Assembly (NCBI GenBank): GCA_016713275.1
Contig: JADJPL010000014.1
Coordinates: forward strand, 62,001 to 126,000
DNA: 64,000 nt
Source of the DNA: Haliscomenobacter sp.
GTDB taxonomy: Bacteria; Bacteroidota; Bacteroidia; Chitinophagales; Saprospiraceae
Reading direction: 5' to 3'
Shown: positions 1-8,971 of the stretch, piece after piece
How positions within the stretch are numbered: the stretch's first letter is position 1
Layout of the letters: each line of letters starts with the position of its first letter
Position numbers and translations under genes: made by a program
Notes under the pieces: model-generated
What the model saw: the letters and a program-made list of their open reading frames with translations, nothing else
Database searches by the model: none
Told to the model about the DNA's origin: nothing

Positions 1-415
1 TCCGAGGCGGAGCCTCGAACCAGGATTGAGGCTGGAGCCTCGAGGGGAGTGGGTCCGAGGCGGAGCCTCGAACCAGGGTGAGGCTGGAGCCTCGAAGGGA
101 GTGGGTCCGAGGCGGAGCCTCGAACCAGGATTGAGGCTGGAGCCTCGAGGGGAGTGGGTCCGAGGCGGGGCCTCGAACCAGGGTGAGGCTGGAGCCTCGA
201 GGGGAGTGGGTCCGAGGCGGGGCCTGAACCAGGGTGAGGCTGGAGCCTCGAGGGGAGTGGGTCCGAGGCGGAGCCTCGAACCAGGGTGAGGCTGGAGCCT
301 CGAAGGGAGTGGGTCCGAGGCGGAGCCTCGAACCAGGGTGAGGCTGGAGCCTCGAAGGGAGTGGGTCCGAGGCGGAGCCTCGAACCAGGGTTTAAGCTGG
401 AGCCTCGAACCAGGA
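1..415. repeat. 52-bp tandem repeat array with REP-like palindromes
   Basis: Seven near-identical units of 51-53 bp start at 1, 54, 106, 159, 211, 262 and 314; an eighth, diverged unit starts at 366. Each unit holds two short palindromes of the form GAGGC-n-GCCTC separated by about 10 bp. Units differ by single substitutions (caggAtt/cagggt, gaGggg/gaAggg), and unit five lacks two bases. The array runs off the left window edge, so its full length is unknown. Open reading frames exist through it because the unit is GC-rich, but their peptides only mirror the repeat and I do not call them genes. Related single palindromes occur at 8652-8697 and near 35682. Confidence 0.93.
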
Positions 416-471
416 GGACGGAGTTCCGGATCAGGTTAACAAGTATGCACCAGGAATCTACAAAACACGGT

Positions 472-1767
472 ATGTCGAAAATCAAAGCGCCCGAGGCATT
501 GGTTATTGGCCTCTTGTTTTTCAGCCCTTATTTCCTTTTTAGTCAGGGCCCGATTACCTATTACGAGCACGTCCGGCCTATCCTGGAGAAAAACTGCATA
601 GCCTGCCACCGGGTAGGGGAGGCGGCGCCGTTTTCCCTGGAAACCTATGAAGATGTGGAGCGGAGGGCTTCTTTTATCCAAATGGTGACGGAAACCCGCT
701 ATATGCCGCCCTGGTTTGCCAATCCGGAATTCCGGCATTTCCGCAATGAACGCATCCTGACGGAAGCGGAAATCCAAACCATTGCCGCCTGGGTGAAGGG
801 CGGAGCGAAAAAAGGGAAAGAACCCAAGGACCTGGCCATTGCAGCGCCTGTAACCTACCCCAAGCCGGATCTGGTCATCCCGATGAACAAGCCGTTTACT
901 ACCCCCGGGAATGGTACCGAGCAATTTCGCCTTTTCGTAATGCCCAGCAATACCCAGGAGGAATTTTATGTAAAGGGGATCGACTTTCGTCCGGGAAACC
1001 TGAAAATTGCCCACCACGCCCGGCTTATGGTGGATACCACCCATGTGTTTCGTCCCGACGACGGCGCCCTGGTGAGCGATACCGTGCTTCCTGCTACCAA
1101 CCTGGGCGTGATGCTGGCCAGCTATTTCTGGTATGGCTGGGTGCCCGGAAATTTTCCGACCCTTTACCCCGACGGCATTGCCAAAAAACTGCCCCGAAAT
1201 GCGGATATTTTACTCAATATGCACTATTCCCCAACCACTACCCCGGAAACCGACCAGTCTAAAGTCCTCCTGTACCTGACCAAGGAAAAGCCCCGCCGCC
1301 CGGTCAAAACCTTTGTCCTGGATGAACATTGGATCAGCAACCAACCGTTTTACATCCCTCCTAATGAAGTGGTCACCTTTTATATGCGGTCGCCCCTGGT
1401 ACCCGCAGATCTCTCTCTGATCAACGTTCTTCCCCACATGCACCTGCTTGGGAAAAGTTTCCGCTCCTTCGCGATCACGCCCGACGGCGATGTGATCAAC
1501 CTGATCAAGATCGACGACTGGAACTTCAACTGGCAAATGACCTACCAATTCGACCAACTGGTCAAACTCCCGAAGGGGTCGGTCGTTTACGCCGAAGCAG
1601 TGTACGACAACTCGTCCAATAACCCCCGCAACCCCTACTTCCCGCCCAGGCCAGCCACAACGGGCTGGGGGACGTTTGATGAAATGATGAACCTGATCTT
1701 CGAATACATTGACTACGAGGAAGGGGACGAAAACCTGGATCTTTATCAAGCCTTAAAAGAAAAATGA
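472..1767 (+). CDS. Exported heme-c / copper type II monooxygenase-like protein
   Basis: 431 residues with an N-terminal signal peptide ending near FLFSQG. Residues 42-46 are CIACH, a covalent heme c site, with a likely axial Met in YMPPW (about 78). The rest resembles the two-domain copper fold of peptidylglycine alpha-hydroxylating monooxygenase: HH at 181-182 and MH at 250-251 fit the CuH site; HMH at 322-324 and Met in TFDEMM (405/406) fit the CuM site. All expected copper ligands are present, so an active periplasmic ascorbate-dependent-type hydroxylase or electron-transfer protein is plausible; the substrate is unknown. It overlaps the redoxin gene by four bases (ATGA), implying translational coupling. 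An in-frame ATG at 445 is an alternative start. Family assignment rests on motifs seen; function is inference. Confidence 0.85.
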   Translation: MSKIKAPEALVIGLLFFSPYFLFSQGPITYYEHVRPILEKNCIACHRVGEAAPFSLETYEDVERRASFIQMVTETRYMPPWFANPEFRHFRNERILTEAEIQTIAAWVKGGAKKGKEPKDLAIAAPVTYPKPDLVIPMNKPFTTPGNGTEQFRLFVMPSNTQEEFYVKGIDFRPGNLKIAHHARLMVDTTHVFRPDDGALVSDTVLPATNLGVMLASYFWYGWVPGNFPTLYPDGIAKKLPRNADILLNMHYSPTTTPETDQSKVLLYLTKEKPRRPVKTFVLDEHWISNQPFYIPPNEVVTFYMRSPLVPADLSLINVLPHMHLLGKSFRSFAITPDGDVINLIKIDDWNFNWQMTYQFDQLVKLPKGSVVYAEAVYDNSSNNPRNPYFPPRPATTGWGTFDEMMNLIFEYIDYEEGDENLDLYQALKEK

Positions 1768-2327
1768 TGCGGACTTTGCTCTTGGCAGCACTTCTTTGTT
1801 TGAGCGTGCCGGCGTTCACCCAGCATATCAACCTTGAAAAACCGGCGGTGGTAGCATTCGGCTCCGGAAAGAAGAAAGCCTTATCGGAATGGAGCCAGGG
1901 CCGGCCCATGGTGGTTGTGACGATCGGCACCGAGTGCCCGATCTGCCAGAAAGCGGCCGGCGTATTTCAGGAACTGGCAGATGCCTACCCCCAGGTAGCC
2001 TTTCTTGGGGTATATACCAAATGGGAGGATACGACCCTGATCCGCCCTTTTCTGGAGGAGTATCTGCTTCGTTTCCCGATGGCAATCGATCCCAAACACC
2101 GGCTTATCCGTCAGCTGAAAACCGATGTCACGCCGGAAGTCTTCCTCATCGACCCCAAGGGGATTATCCAATATCGGGGTAGCGTAAACGACTGGTTCGT
2201 CGGCTTGGGCAAATACCGGACCGTTGTGACAGAGCACTACCTCAAAAACGCATTGGACGCCTACCTGGCCGGGAAGCCGATTGCTGTGCCCCGGACCAAA
2301 GCCATCGGGTGTGTGTTTAAGGTTTAA
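1764..2327 (+). CDS. Exported thioredoxin-like redoxin (CPIC)
   Basis: 187 residues: a signal peptide (about 1-20), then a thioredoxin fold. The redox motif CPIC is at 58-61 within TIGTECPIC, and the cis-proline region is VTPEVFLID. The tail ends in the motif KAIGCVFKV, whose extra Cys is typical of redoxins that accompany heme/copper proteins of the preceding type. It overlaps the upstream gene by four bases, so the two are one translational unit. Likely role: periplasmic thiol chemistry that serves the upstream copper/heme protein, for example keeping cysteines reduced for copper loading or heme attachment. Two tandem ATG codons (1764, 1767) are equally possible starts. Redoxin family is clear; the partnership is inference. 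Confidence 0.85.
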   Translation: MMRTLLLAALLCLSVPAFTQHINLEKPAVVAFGSGKKKALSEWSQGRPMVVVTIGTECPICQKAAGVFQELADAYPQVAFLGVYTKWEDTTLIRPFLEEYLLRFPMAIDPKHRLIRQLKTDVTPEVFLIDPKGIIQYRGSVNDWFVGLGKYRTVVTEHYLKNALDAYLAGKPIAVPRTKAIGCVFKV

Positions 2328-2508
2328 CCCCCCTTTTTCGAATATAGGGCAGCGGAGTTCCTGCTTTGATCGTTGTTTTAAGGTAGTGGTTTGCTTTTGT
2401 TTTGTCATTAGAAGGTCATTTTTGTATTTTCTTTTGTTCAGCGCTTGGCGCAGGGCGCTTGAAAAAGAAAAAAGCCTAACTTTACCTGAATGCTTAATTC
2501 CAAACGTC

Positions 2509-3279
2509 ATGCAGCAAAGGATCTTAATTCTGTTCGCCCTTATGGTACTGGGACACTGGAGCTTGCTGGGGCAAAAAGAGAAAAACCTGGTCCAGAGCAC
2601 AAAGGATAACTTTAACTACAGCGCCTTTAGTCCAAGTTCCACCCGGATTATGTACGGCATTGCCGAAGAACCCGGCCGGCTTCTCGGCGATATTTATCTG
2701 GATTCCGCTTTCCACAAGGCTACCGTATTTTTCTATCCGGAGGTAGTGAAGGGGTACGATCCCAACGCTTCTGACTCTATTTCGGGTTACGATCTCCGGA
2801 TCGATCTGCGGGAACACGTGGTCGAGTTCGTCATCGGCGAGTTTATCAAAGGGGTTGAACCCCGGGCTATCCGCAAAATAACCTACCAACGCAGGGGCGC
2901 CGCGCGTCCAACCGCACTGGTTAATACCCGGGAATACGCCGGGGCGCCGGAAAAAGTCTTCGGATTCGTAGAAGTCCTTTCCTCCGGTGAGGTGGAGGTG
3001 GTGAAGTTTTCCGAGCTTAAACTGCGCAAACCGAATTACAGCCCGGCGCTGGTATCCGGAGATAAAAATGCCTATTATTATAAACAGCCGCTCTATATGT
3101 ATGTGGACGCTCAGCGTACCTTGATTCCTTTCAAAGCAAGAAATAAAAAAGAATTGCTGGAATTGCTGCGAAAACGCGCTTCGGCGGTAGAAAAATTCAT
3201 GGACGACAACGAGATCTCCCTGAAAACCGACACAGATCTGATGCGCGTGCTGGAATTCTATAACAAAAAACCGATGTAA
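2509..3279 (+). CDS. Secreted protein of unknown function
   Basis: 256 residues, recognisable only by a signal peptide (MQQRILILFALMVLGHWSLL) and a mixed alpha/beta composition; the C-terminal 60 residues are Lys/Glu-rich and helical. I do not recognise a family. The reading frame is open further upstream to 2281, but the ATG at 2509 is chosen because it directly precedes a good signal peptide and lies 180 bp after the redoxin stop. Same strand as the two genes before it, but the gap of about 180 bp makes co-transcription uncertain. Probably periplasmic or surface-exposed. Confidence 0.7.
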   Translation: MQQRILILFALMVLGHWSLLGQKEKNLVQSTKDNFNYSAFSPSSTRIMYGIAEEPGRLLGDIYLDSAFHKATVFFYPEVVKGYDPNASDSISGYDLRIDLREHVVEFVIGEFIKGVEPRAIRKITYQRRGAARPTALVNTREYAGAPEKVFGFVEVLSSGEVEVVKFSELKLRKPNYSPALVSGDKNAYYYKQPLYMYVDAQRTLIPFKARNKKELLELLRKRASAVEKFMDDNEISLKTDTDLMRVLEFYNKKPM

Positions 3280-3439
3280 TCCGTCGGGATCTAACGACTT
3301 CGAACGCCGGACGGCGTGAACGCTTTCCCTAAAATCACCGTGCCGTTTAAAAAAAAATTGGATTCGTACAGGAGCCTGAACTTCGCCTCCTGCCGGAAGT
3401 TTTTGCTATTTATTTTCACTCACTAAACACATTTTGATC

Positions 3440-6400
3440 ATGAGAAAAATGCTCCTCCTCTTTGCGCTTGTATTTACCGTTATGGGAAATGCCTGGGCCC
3501 AGAGGATTATTACGGGAACTGTAACGGATGAAGGCGGCGAGCCCCTTATCGGCGCCAGCGTGTTCGCCAAGGGAACAACCCTGGGAACTGTCACGGACAT
3601 TGATGGGACCTATTCGCTGCAGGTTTCTGCTGAAGTGACGATCCTGGTATTCAGTTATACCGGTTACGCTTCGAAAGAAGTCGCATTGGGCGCCAGCAAC
3701 GTCGTCGACGCGGCGCTGGAAGAGTCCGTCACTCAGCTTTCCGAGATTGTGGTGGTTGGGTATGGCACCCAGATCAAGTCTACCCTGACCGGTAATATCG
3801 CCAAGCTGGGCGGAGACAAGATCGAGAACCTCCCGGTGCCCAGCGTCGAGCAAGCCCTTCAGGGCCGCACCTCCGGGGTATTTGTCGAAGCGGTGAACGG
3901 CAAACCGGGCGGCGCGGTCCGCGTGCGTATCCGGGGCGCTTCCTCCATCACCGCAAGTAACCAGCCGCTGTACGTCATCGACGGGATTCCGGTGACCACC
4001 GAGTCGCAGAACAACTCCGGCGCCGCGCTCAACCCGCTGGCCGACCTGAACTTCAACGACGTGGAATCGATCGAAATCCTCAAGGATGCCTCCGCCGGCG
4101 CTATTTACGGCTCCCGGGCCGCGAATGGGGTGGTGCTGATTACGACCAAGAAAGGGAAACAAGGCAAAACCAGAGTGGAAGCCAATTTCCAAACCGGCTT
4201 CAGCACGCCTACCGGCAAACGCGAATTCCTCAATACGGACGAGTATCTCGAGCTGTTTAACCGCGCTGCCGTTGGCGCCGGGAAATACGAATTCCGCCTC
4301 GGGTATTACGACACCGAACAGGAAGCCATCGACGATTATATCGGATTTGCGGAAGGCCGCTTTACCCGGTATTCTGCTTATGATGAAAATAACTGGAAAA
4401 ATAAGCTGATCAACACCAACTGGCAGGACGAAGCCTTCCAGGATGCCGTGACGAACCAGGCTTCTTTGTCCGCTTCCGGGGGAACGGACCGGACGCGTTT
4501 CTTTACCAGCGCCGCCTGGAGCAATCAGGAGGGGATTCTGATTGGGAACGGATTCGAACGTATGAGCGCGCGATTGAATTTGGATCAGAAAGCTTCCGAC
4601 AAAGTCAATTTCGGGATCAACATGAGCCTGGCCAGAACCTTCACCGATCAGGTTTCCGGGGACAATGCGTTTTCTACCCCCTTACAGCTCGTGGCGATGT
4701 CGCCCCTGACCCCAACCCGAAACAACACCAATGAAACGATTCGCGGATATGCTCCCGGGCAATTGTTCGACCGCCCGGTAACCACCTACTACAACGGCTT
4801 GATCGATCAGGAAGACGCCCAGAGAGATGTCACCTCTTTCCGTACCCTGGCCAATGGCTATATGCGCTATCAGGTGCTGGAAGGGTTGTTGTTCAACGCG
4901 GAAGTAGGCGCCGACGTGTATACGCTGCGCGACAACGCCTTTTATGGAAAGAAAACAGACGGAGGAAATGCCACCAATGGTTATGGGACCTCGCTGTACA
5001 GCCAGATTGCCAACTGGACTTCCAAGGCTTTCGTTAACTACGACAAGCAACTCGCAAGCAAGCACAATCTCTCCCTGACCGCAGGGACCGAGTTCCAGAA
5101 ATCCCGGACCGACCGCACCACAGTTGACGGCCAGGAATTCCCCGTCGACGACCTCAAGACCATTGCCAGTGCAGCGGACATTGCTGCCGGTTCTTCTTCC
5201 ATAACGGAATTTACCTTCCTTTCCTATTTTGGCCGGGCTACCTACGATTTCGACCGCAAGTACCTGTTGACCGTCAGCGGCCGCGTAGACGGGTCTTCCC
5301 GTTTTGGCAAAAACAACCGGTACGGTTTCTTCCCTGCCGTGTCTGCAGGTTGGGTACTTACCGAGGAGGCTTTCCTGAAGGATAACGCCGTGCTGAGCTT
5401 CTTAAAACTTCGCGCAAGCTATGGCATTACCGGGAACGCAGCAATCGGCAACTTCGACCACCTGGGGCTGTACGGCGCTGAAGGATATAACGGCGTTTCG
5501 GGCTTGGTCCCATCCCAAATCCCTAACCCGGACCTCGAGTGGGAGAAAACAGCTCAGATCGATGCAGGGATCGACTTCGGGTTCTTCGACAACCGCCTGA
5601 ATGGGGAAATCGACTAGTACGTCAAAAACACCACCGACCTCCTGCTCAATGTGCCGGTGCCGGGCACTTCTGGTTTCCGCACCCAGACCCAGAACGTAGG
5701 CGAAATTCAAAACAAAGGCGTTGAAGTGGTACTGAACACCAACAACCTCGTCGGCGCGTTCAAATGGAATACCAGCCTGAACGTGGCATTAAACAAAAAC
5801 AAAGTCGTTGCGCTTGCCGAAGGTCAGGATATCATCAACCCGGACATCAACGTCGTCAAAGTGGGCGAACCGATCGGCGTGTTCTACGGCGCCGAGTACG
5901 CAGGGGTTGATCCTGCCAATGGAGATGCCCTTTGGTATGTCAATGCCGAAGGACGCGAGCGCGAGACCACCAGCGATTTCAACGAAGCTGAATTCGTCGT
6001 GCTGGGAAGCCCCATCCCGGATATGATCGCCGGCGTGACGAACACGTTCACGTTCAAAGGATTCTCACTGGACTTTACCTTCCAGGGCGTTTTTGGCAAC
6101 GAGATCCACAACTCGGCTGGCCGGTACATGTCTTGTAATGCCTGCTGGTTTGACAACCAGACCAGAGACCAAATGCGCTACTGGGACAAGCCCGGCGATA
6201 TCACCGATATTCCCGAGCCGCGTCTTGGATACAGCAACGGCGATCAGGACCGCAGCAGCCGCTACATCACGGAGGGCTCCTACGTCCGCCTGCGCACCTT
6301 GAACTTCGGTTATGAGTTCCCGCAATCGGTTATCCGCAAAGCAGGGCTTTCCCGCTTGCGGCTCTACCTTCTGGGGCAAAACCTCCTGACGTTCACCAAG

Positions 6401-6523
6401 TACGAAGGCTGGGATCCCGAGGTTTCTTCCGACGATTTTGTGGACAACATCGCTTCGGGGATCGACTTCTACGCAGCGCCACAGCCCAAAACGATTACGT
6501 TCGGGTTGAATATCGGATTCTAA
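3440..6523 (+). CDS. SusC/RagA-type TonB-dependent outer-membrane receptor (internal amber codon)
   Basis: Reads as a 1027-residue SusC-family protein: signal peptide ending NAWAQ, carboxypeptidase-regulatory-like domain (ITGTVTDEGGEPLIGASVFAKG), the ESVTQLSEIVVVGYGTQ segment, plug domain with DASAGAIYGSRAANGVVLITTKKG, then a 22-strand-type barrel ending in TITFGLNIGF. Codon 726 (5615-5617) is TAG, between GEID and YVKNTTDLL; both sides stay in the same frame and the family normally has Tyr-Tyr here, so this is a point change from TAT/TAC, not an indel. Without suppression the product would lose the last third of the barrel. Given many errors elsewhere in this sequence, a base error is likely, but a true nonsense mutation is possible. 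Pairs with the SusD gene 97 bp downstream; imports an unknown oligosaccharide or peptide. Confidence 0.9.
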
Positions 6524-6619
6524 TCGGATAAAAAAGTTCAAAGGTTCAAAGTTCAACGATTCAAAATGGGTTGACATTTGCTCTTTGATCCTTTCGTTTA
6601 CTTTTAAAAAACATAAAAA

Positions 6620-7960
6620 ATGAAAAATTATCTGTTGTATATTTTTCTTGTCGTGGCAGCGTTAGGCGTTAGCGCCTGCGACGAGGAACTCAACCTGGAG
6701 CCCTATCAAAGCATTAGCGAAGATCTGGCCCTGGATAGCGATAACAACGTCAAGGCCGTTCTGACCGGCGCTTACGACGGCCTTGGAAATGGCGACGTGC
6801 TCGGTGGAAATGCCCTGCGGAATGCGGAATTGCTCGGGGGCGACGGAGAGATCGACTGGGTAGGCACATTTGCCGGCCCCCGGGAAATTGCCAACAAGCA
6901 AATGACCATTGGCAATCTGGATGCCCAGGAGCTGTGGCTGGATGCATACACGGCGATCAACCGGGCGAATAATGTACTCACCGGATTGGATGTCGTTGTG
7001 GAAGACGACAAAGCCAGCGTGGAAGGGGAGGCCCTGTTTATCCGGGCGATCTGCTACTTTGAGTTGGTTCGCTTTTTCGGCAAACCCTATGAGGCCGGAC
7101 AGGCGAATACGCAATTGGGAGTTCCGCTGGTGCTGACTCCCACCCGCGGCATTTCGGAAGAATCCAAGCTGCCCCGCAAAACCGTAGCGGAGGTATATGC
7201 TCAGGTTATCCAGGATTTGACGAAAGCGGAAAGCCTGCTGCCGAGCGAGAATGAATGGCGTGCCAATAAAGGCGCTGCCGCCGCCCTCCTTGCCCGGGTA
7301 TACCTCCAGCAAGGGGACTTTGCCAAGGCACGGGACGCTGCCAACCGCGTGATCGAGTCGGGCGATTTTCAGTTGCTGTCGGACTATGGCAACGTGTTCA
7401 ACCGGGATGAGAACTCCAGCGAAGACATCTTCGCCATCCAGGTGACTACCCAGGACGGAGTCAACAACATGAATACCTTCTTTTCTATTCCCGAATTCGG
7501 GGGCCGCGACGGCGATATCGAGATTCTGGAAGACCACCTGAGTCTTTACGACCCTGCCGACGACCGCTTGAAGTTCTTCTTTGATGGCAACGGAGCGATG
7601 CGTTCCGGGAAGTGGAACAACCAGTTTGGCAACGTCGGTATCCTTCGTCTGGCCGAAATGTACCTGATCCGCGCAGAGTGCAACCAGCGTCTCAGCACGG
7701 CGGTGGGCGCTACCCCGCTGGCGGATTATAACACGGTGCATACCCGCGCAGGCCTCCCCGCAGCAACCAGCGTGACGCTCGACCTGATCCTCCTGGAGCG
7801 CAGGCTCGAACTGGCCCACGAAGGCTTCAAAATCCACGATATGAAGCGGCTCAAGCAGTCGGTAGGCCCACTGGCGTACAACGCTGATAAACTGGTGTTC
7901 CCGGTCCCACAGCGGGAAATGGACGCCAACGTCAACCTGCAGCAAAACAGCGGGTATTAA
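6620..7960 (+). CDS. SusD/RagB-type outer-membrane lipoprotein
   Basis: 446 residues. The lipobox GVSAC lies near residue 21, followed by the acidic linker DEELNLEPYQSIS usual for SusD. TPR-like helices hold the family signatures RAICYFELVRFFGKPY and LLARVYLQQGDFAKARDAANRVIESG; the C-terminal RagB region includes ILRLAEMYLIRAEC, LLERRLELAHEGFKIHDMKR and the typical end FPVPQREMDANVNLQQNSGY. It caps the SusC barrel encoded upstream and binds the substrate at the cell surface. No glycosidase, sulfatase or peptidase lies beside the pair, so the substrate cannot be read from context. Confidence 0.95.
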   Translation: MKNYLLYIFLVVAALGVSACDEELNLEPYQSISEDLALDSDNNVKAVLTGAYDGLGNGDVLGGNALRNAELLGGDGEIDWVGTFAGPREIANKQMTIGNLDAQELWLDAYTAINRANNVLTGLDVVVEDDKASVEGEALFIRAICYFELVRFFGKPYEAGQANTQLGVPLVLTPTRGISEESKLPRKTVAEVYAQVIQDLTKAESLLPSENEWRANKGAAAALLARVYLQQGDFAKARDAANRVIESGDFQLLSDYGNVFNRDENSSEDIFAIQVTTQDGVNNMNTFFSIPEFGGRDGDIEILEDHLSLYDPADDRLKFFFDGNGAMRSGKWNNQFGNVGILRLAEMYLIRAECNQRLSTAVGATPLADYNTVHTRAGLPAATSVTLDLILLERRLELAHEGFKIHDMKRLKQSVGPLAYNADKLVFPVPQREMDANVNLQQNSGY

Positions 7961-8069
7961 GAAATACGCATTCAAAGAGGACCGGCGCTTCTGGTATTCC
8001 GGAGGCGCCGGCCGCCTGAAAACGCGATTGAATCCTATTCGATTATCTTCCCAATCCTTGCGCTGATTG

Positions 8070-8375
8070 ATGAAATTACCCCAGAATAGCATTATCTCTT
8101 CAGACAAAATCATTGGATACCTTTTGAAGCCAAACAAAACGAACGATAAGTCAAAATTTTTAGCGCTTGGGGGGTATTCTTTAGATAATTGGCTTGATTT
8201 GGAGCATGATCTTAGAGCCCTTTTGCGCCACCCAGCGGATCTTGGCCAACGGAATAAGTATGGTCAATTCTTTGAAATTAAAGGGAATTTGCGCAATTTG
8301 AAGGTGAAAACCATTTGGTTGTGGGAACACGGGGCAGAGGCGCCCCGGTTTATTACCTTGGTTCCGGTTCAATAA
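8070..8375 (+). CDS. DUF6883 domain protein, candidate partner of the DUF4926 gene
   Basis: 101 residues. The pattern KIIGYLLKP...KSKFLALGGYSLDNWLDLEHDLRALL followed by a YGQFFEI strand and KVKTIWLWEHGAEAPRFITLVPV matches what I know of DUF6883, a small single-domain family of unknown activity. No signal peptide or membrane segment; likely cytoplasmic. It lies 10 bp upstream of the DUF4926 gene and is probably co-transcribed. The pair sits alone between two unrelated SusCD loci, the setting of a small accessory module. The ATG at 8070 is used. Domain assignment is from memory of the family pattern; a toxin-antitoxin-like role is speculation. Confidence 0.7.
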   Translation: MKLPQNSIISSDKIIGYLLKPNKTNDKSKFLALGGYSLDNWLDLEHDLRALLRHPADLGQRNKYGQFFEIKGNLRNLKVKTIWLWEHGAEAPRFITLVPVQ

Positions 8376-8385
8376 AGTTCGAAAA

Positions 8386-8628
8386 ATGAAATATGCGTTA
8401 TTTTCCAGAGTAGCTTTGCTTGAAGACATACCCGACTTCCAATTGAAAGCGGGCGATCTGGTCACTATAGTCGACTATCTTCCTGCGAATGAATTTCACG
8501 GAAACGGCTACGTGGTGGAGGTATTTGATGTGCTGGGCGAAACGCTCGGCGTCTTAACCGTTGATGAAAATCAGCTTCAATCCCTCCAACCCCACGCCAT
8601 TCCCGCCATGCGGGAACCGGTAAGATAA
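8386..8628 (+). CDS. DUF4926 domain protein
   Basis: 80 residues. It begins MKYALFSRVALLEDIPDFQLKAGDLVTIVDY, the DUF4926 pattern (a small SH3-like barrel: 'VALLEDLPE.GLKRGQVGTIV'), and continues with a YVVEVFD strand and a TVDENQLQSL end. Predicted cytoplasmic and soluble. Its start follows the DUF6883 stop by 10 bp, so the two form an operon. The 3' end is part of a direct repeat: 8612-8639, which includes the stop codon, recurs nearly exactly at 8703-8730. Function is unknown; small barrels of this kind next to DUF6883 could be immunity or antitoxin partners, which is inference only. Confidence 0.72.
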   Translation: MKYALFSRVALLEDIPDFQLKAGDLVTIVDYLPANEFHGNGYVVEVFDVLGETLGVLTVDENQLQSLQPHAIPAMREPVR

Positions 8629-8730
8629 TTTTTCCGAATGTCACCTGGCGCGAGGCTCCTGCCTCGTGCCCACTACCTTGGAGAGGCTCTGCCTCGAACA
8701 TAGGGAACAGGTAAGATAATTTTTCCGAAT
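8612..8730. repeat. 28-bp direct repeats flanking a REP-like element
   Basis: Positions 8612-8639 and 8703-8730 match at 27 of 28 bases (ggtaagataatttttccgaat is identical). Between them lie about 63 bases with two GAGGC/GCCTC palindromes (8652-8666 and 8684-8697) of the kind that fill the array at 1-415. The first repeat overlaps the stop codon of the DUF4926 gene. This looks like insertion of the palindromic element with duplication of flanking DNA, or a tandem duplication followed by divergence. Confidence 0.8.
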
Positions 8731-8971
8731 CGCCGATTTTTTCGTAATTTTCTCTTGAGTTTATGGGGTTTTGCGACAGCGAAACCTTGCTCTAAATCGT
8801 TATGCAATGGAGGGTTGCTCAAGCCCTCGGCAGTCTGGTTTCGACGCCTGAAATAACCCGAATTCCTTTTCCCTATTTATCGCCCGGATAAAGCGCGGAT
8901 TGCATTATCAGGTCCAAAACGTGGTTTTGGCTTTTATCATTTATTTCATTCATTCAAATAAAACTGATGTT
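8731..8971. other. Leader region upstream of second SusC gene
   Basis: About 240 bases with no coding signal. The last 60 bases before the SusC start are AT-rich (cttttatcatttatttcattcattcaaataaaac), as is usual for the 5' leader of SusC mRNAs. I could not identify a convincing TAnnTTTG promoter element here. Confidence 0.5.

Noticed and set aside
26..444. Open reading frames through the 52-bp repeat array, one joined to the copper/heme gene
   Set aside because: The peptide only mirrors the DNA repeat (LEPRGEWVRGGASNQGEAG) and has no gene-like start; the signal peptide begins at 472 (or 445).
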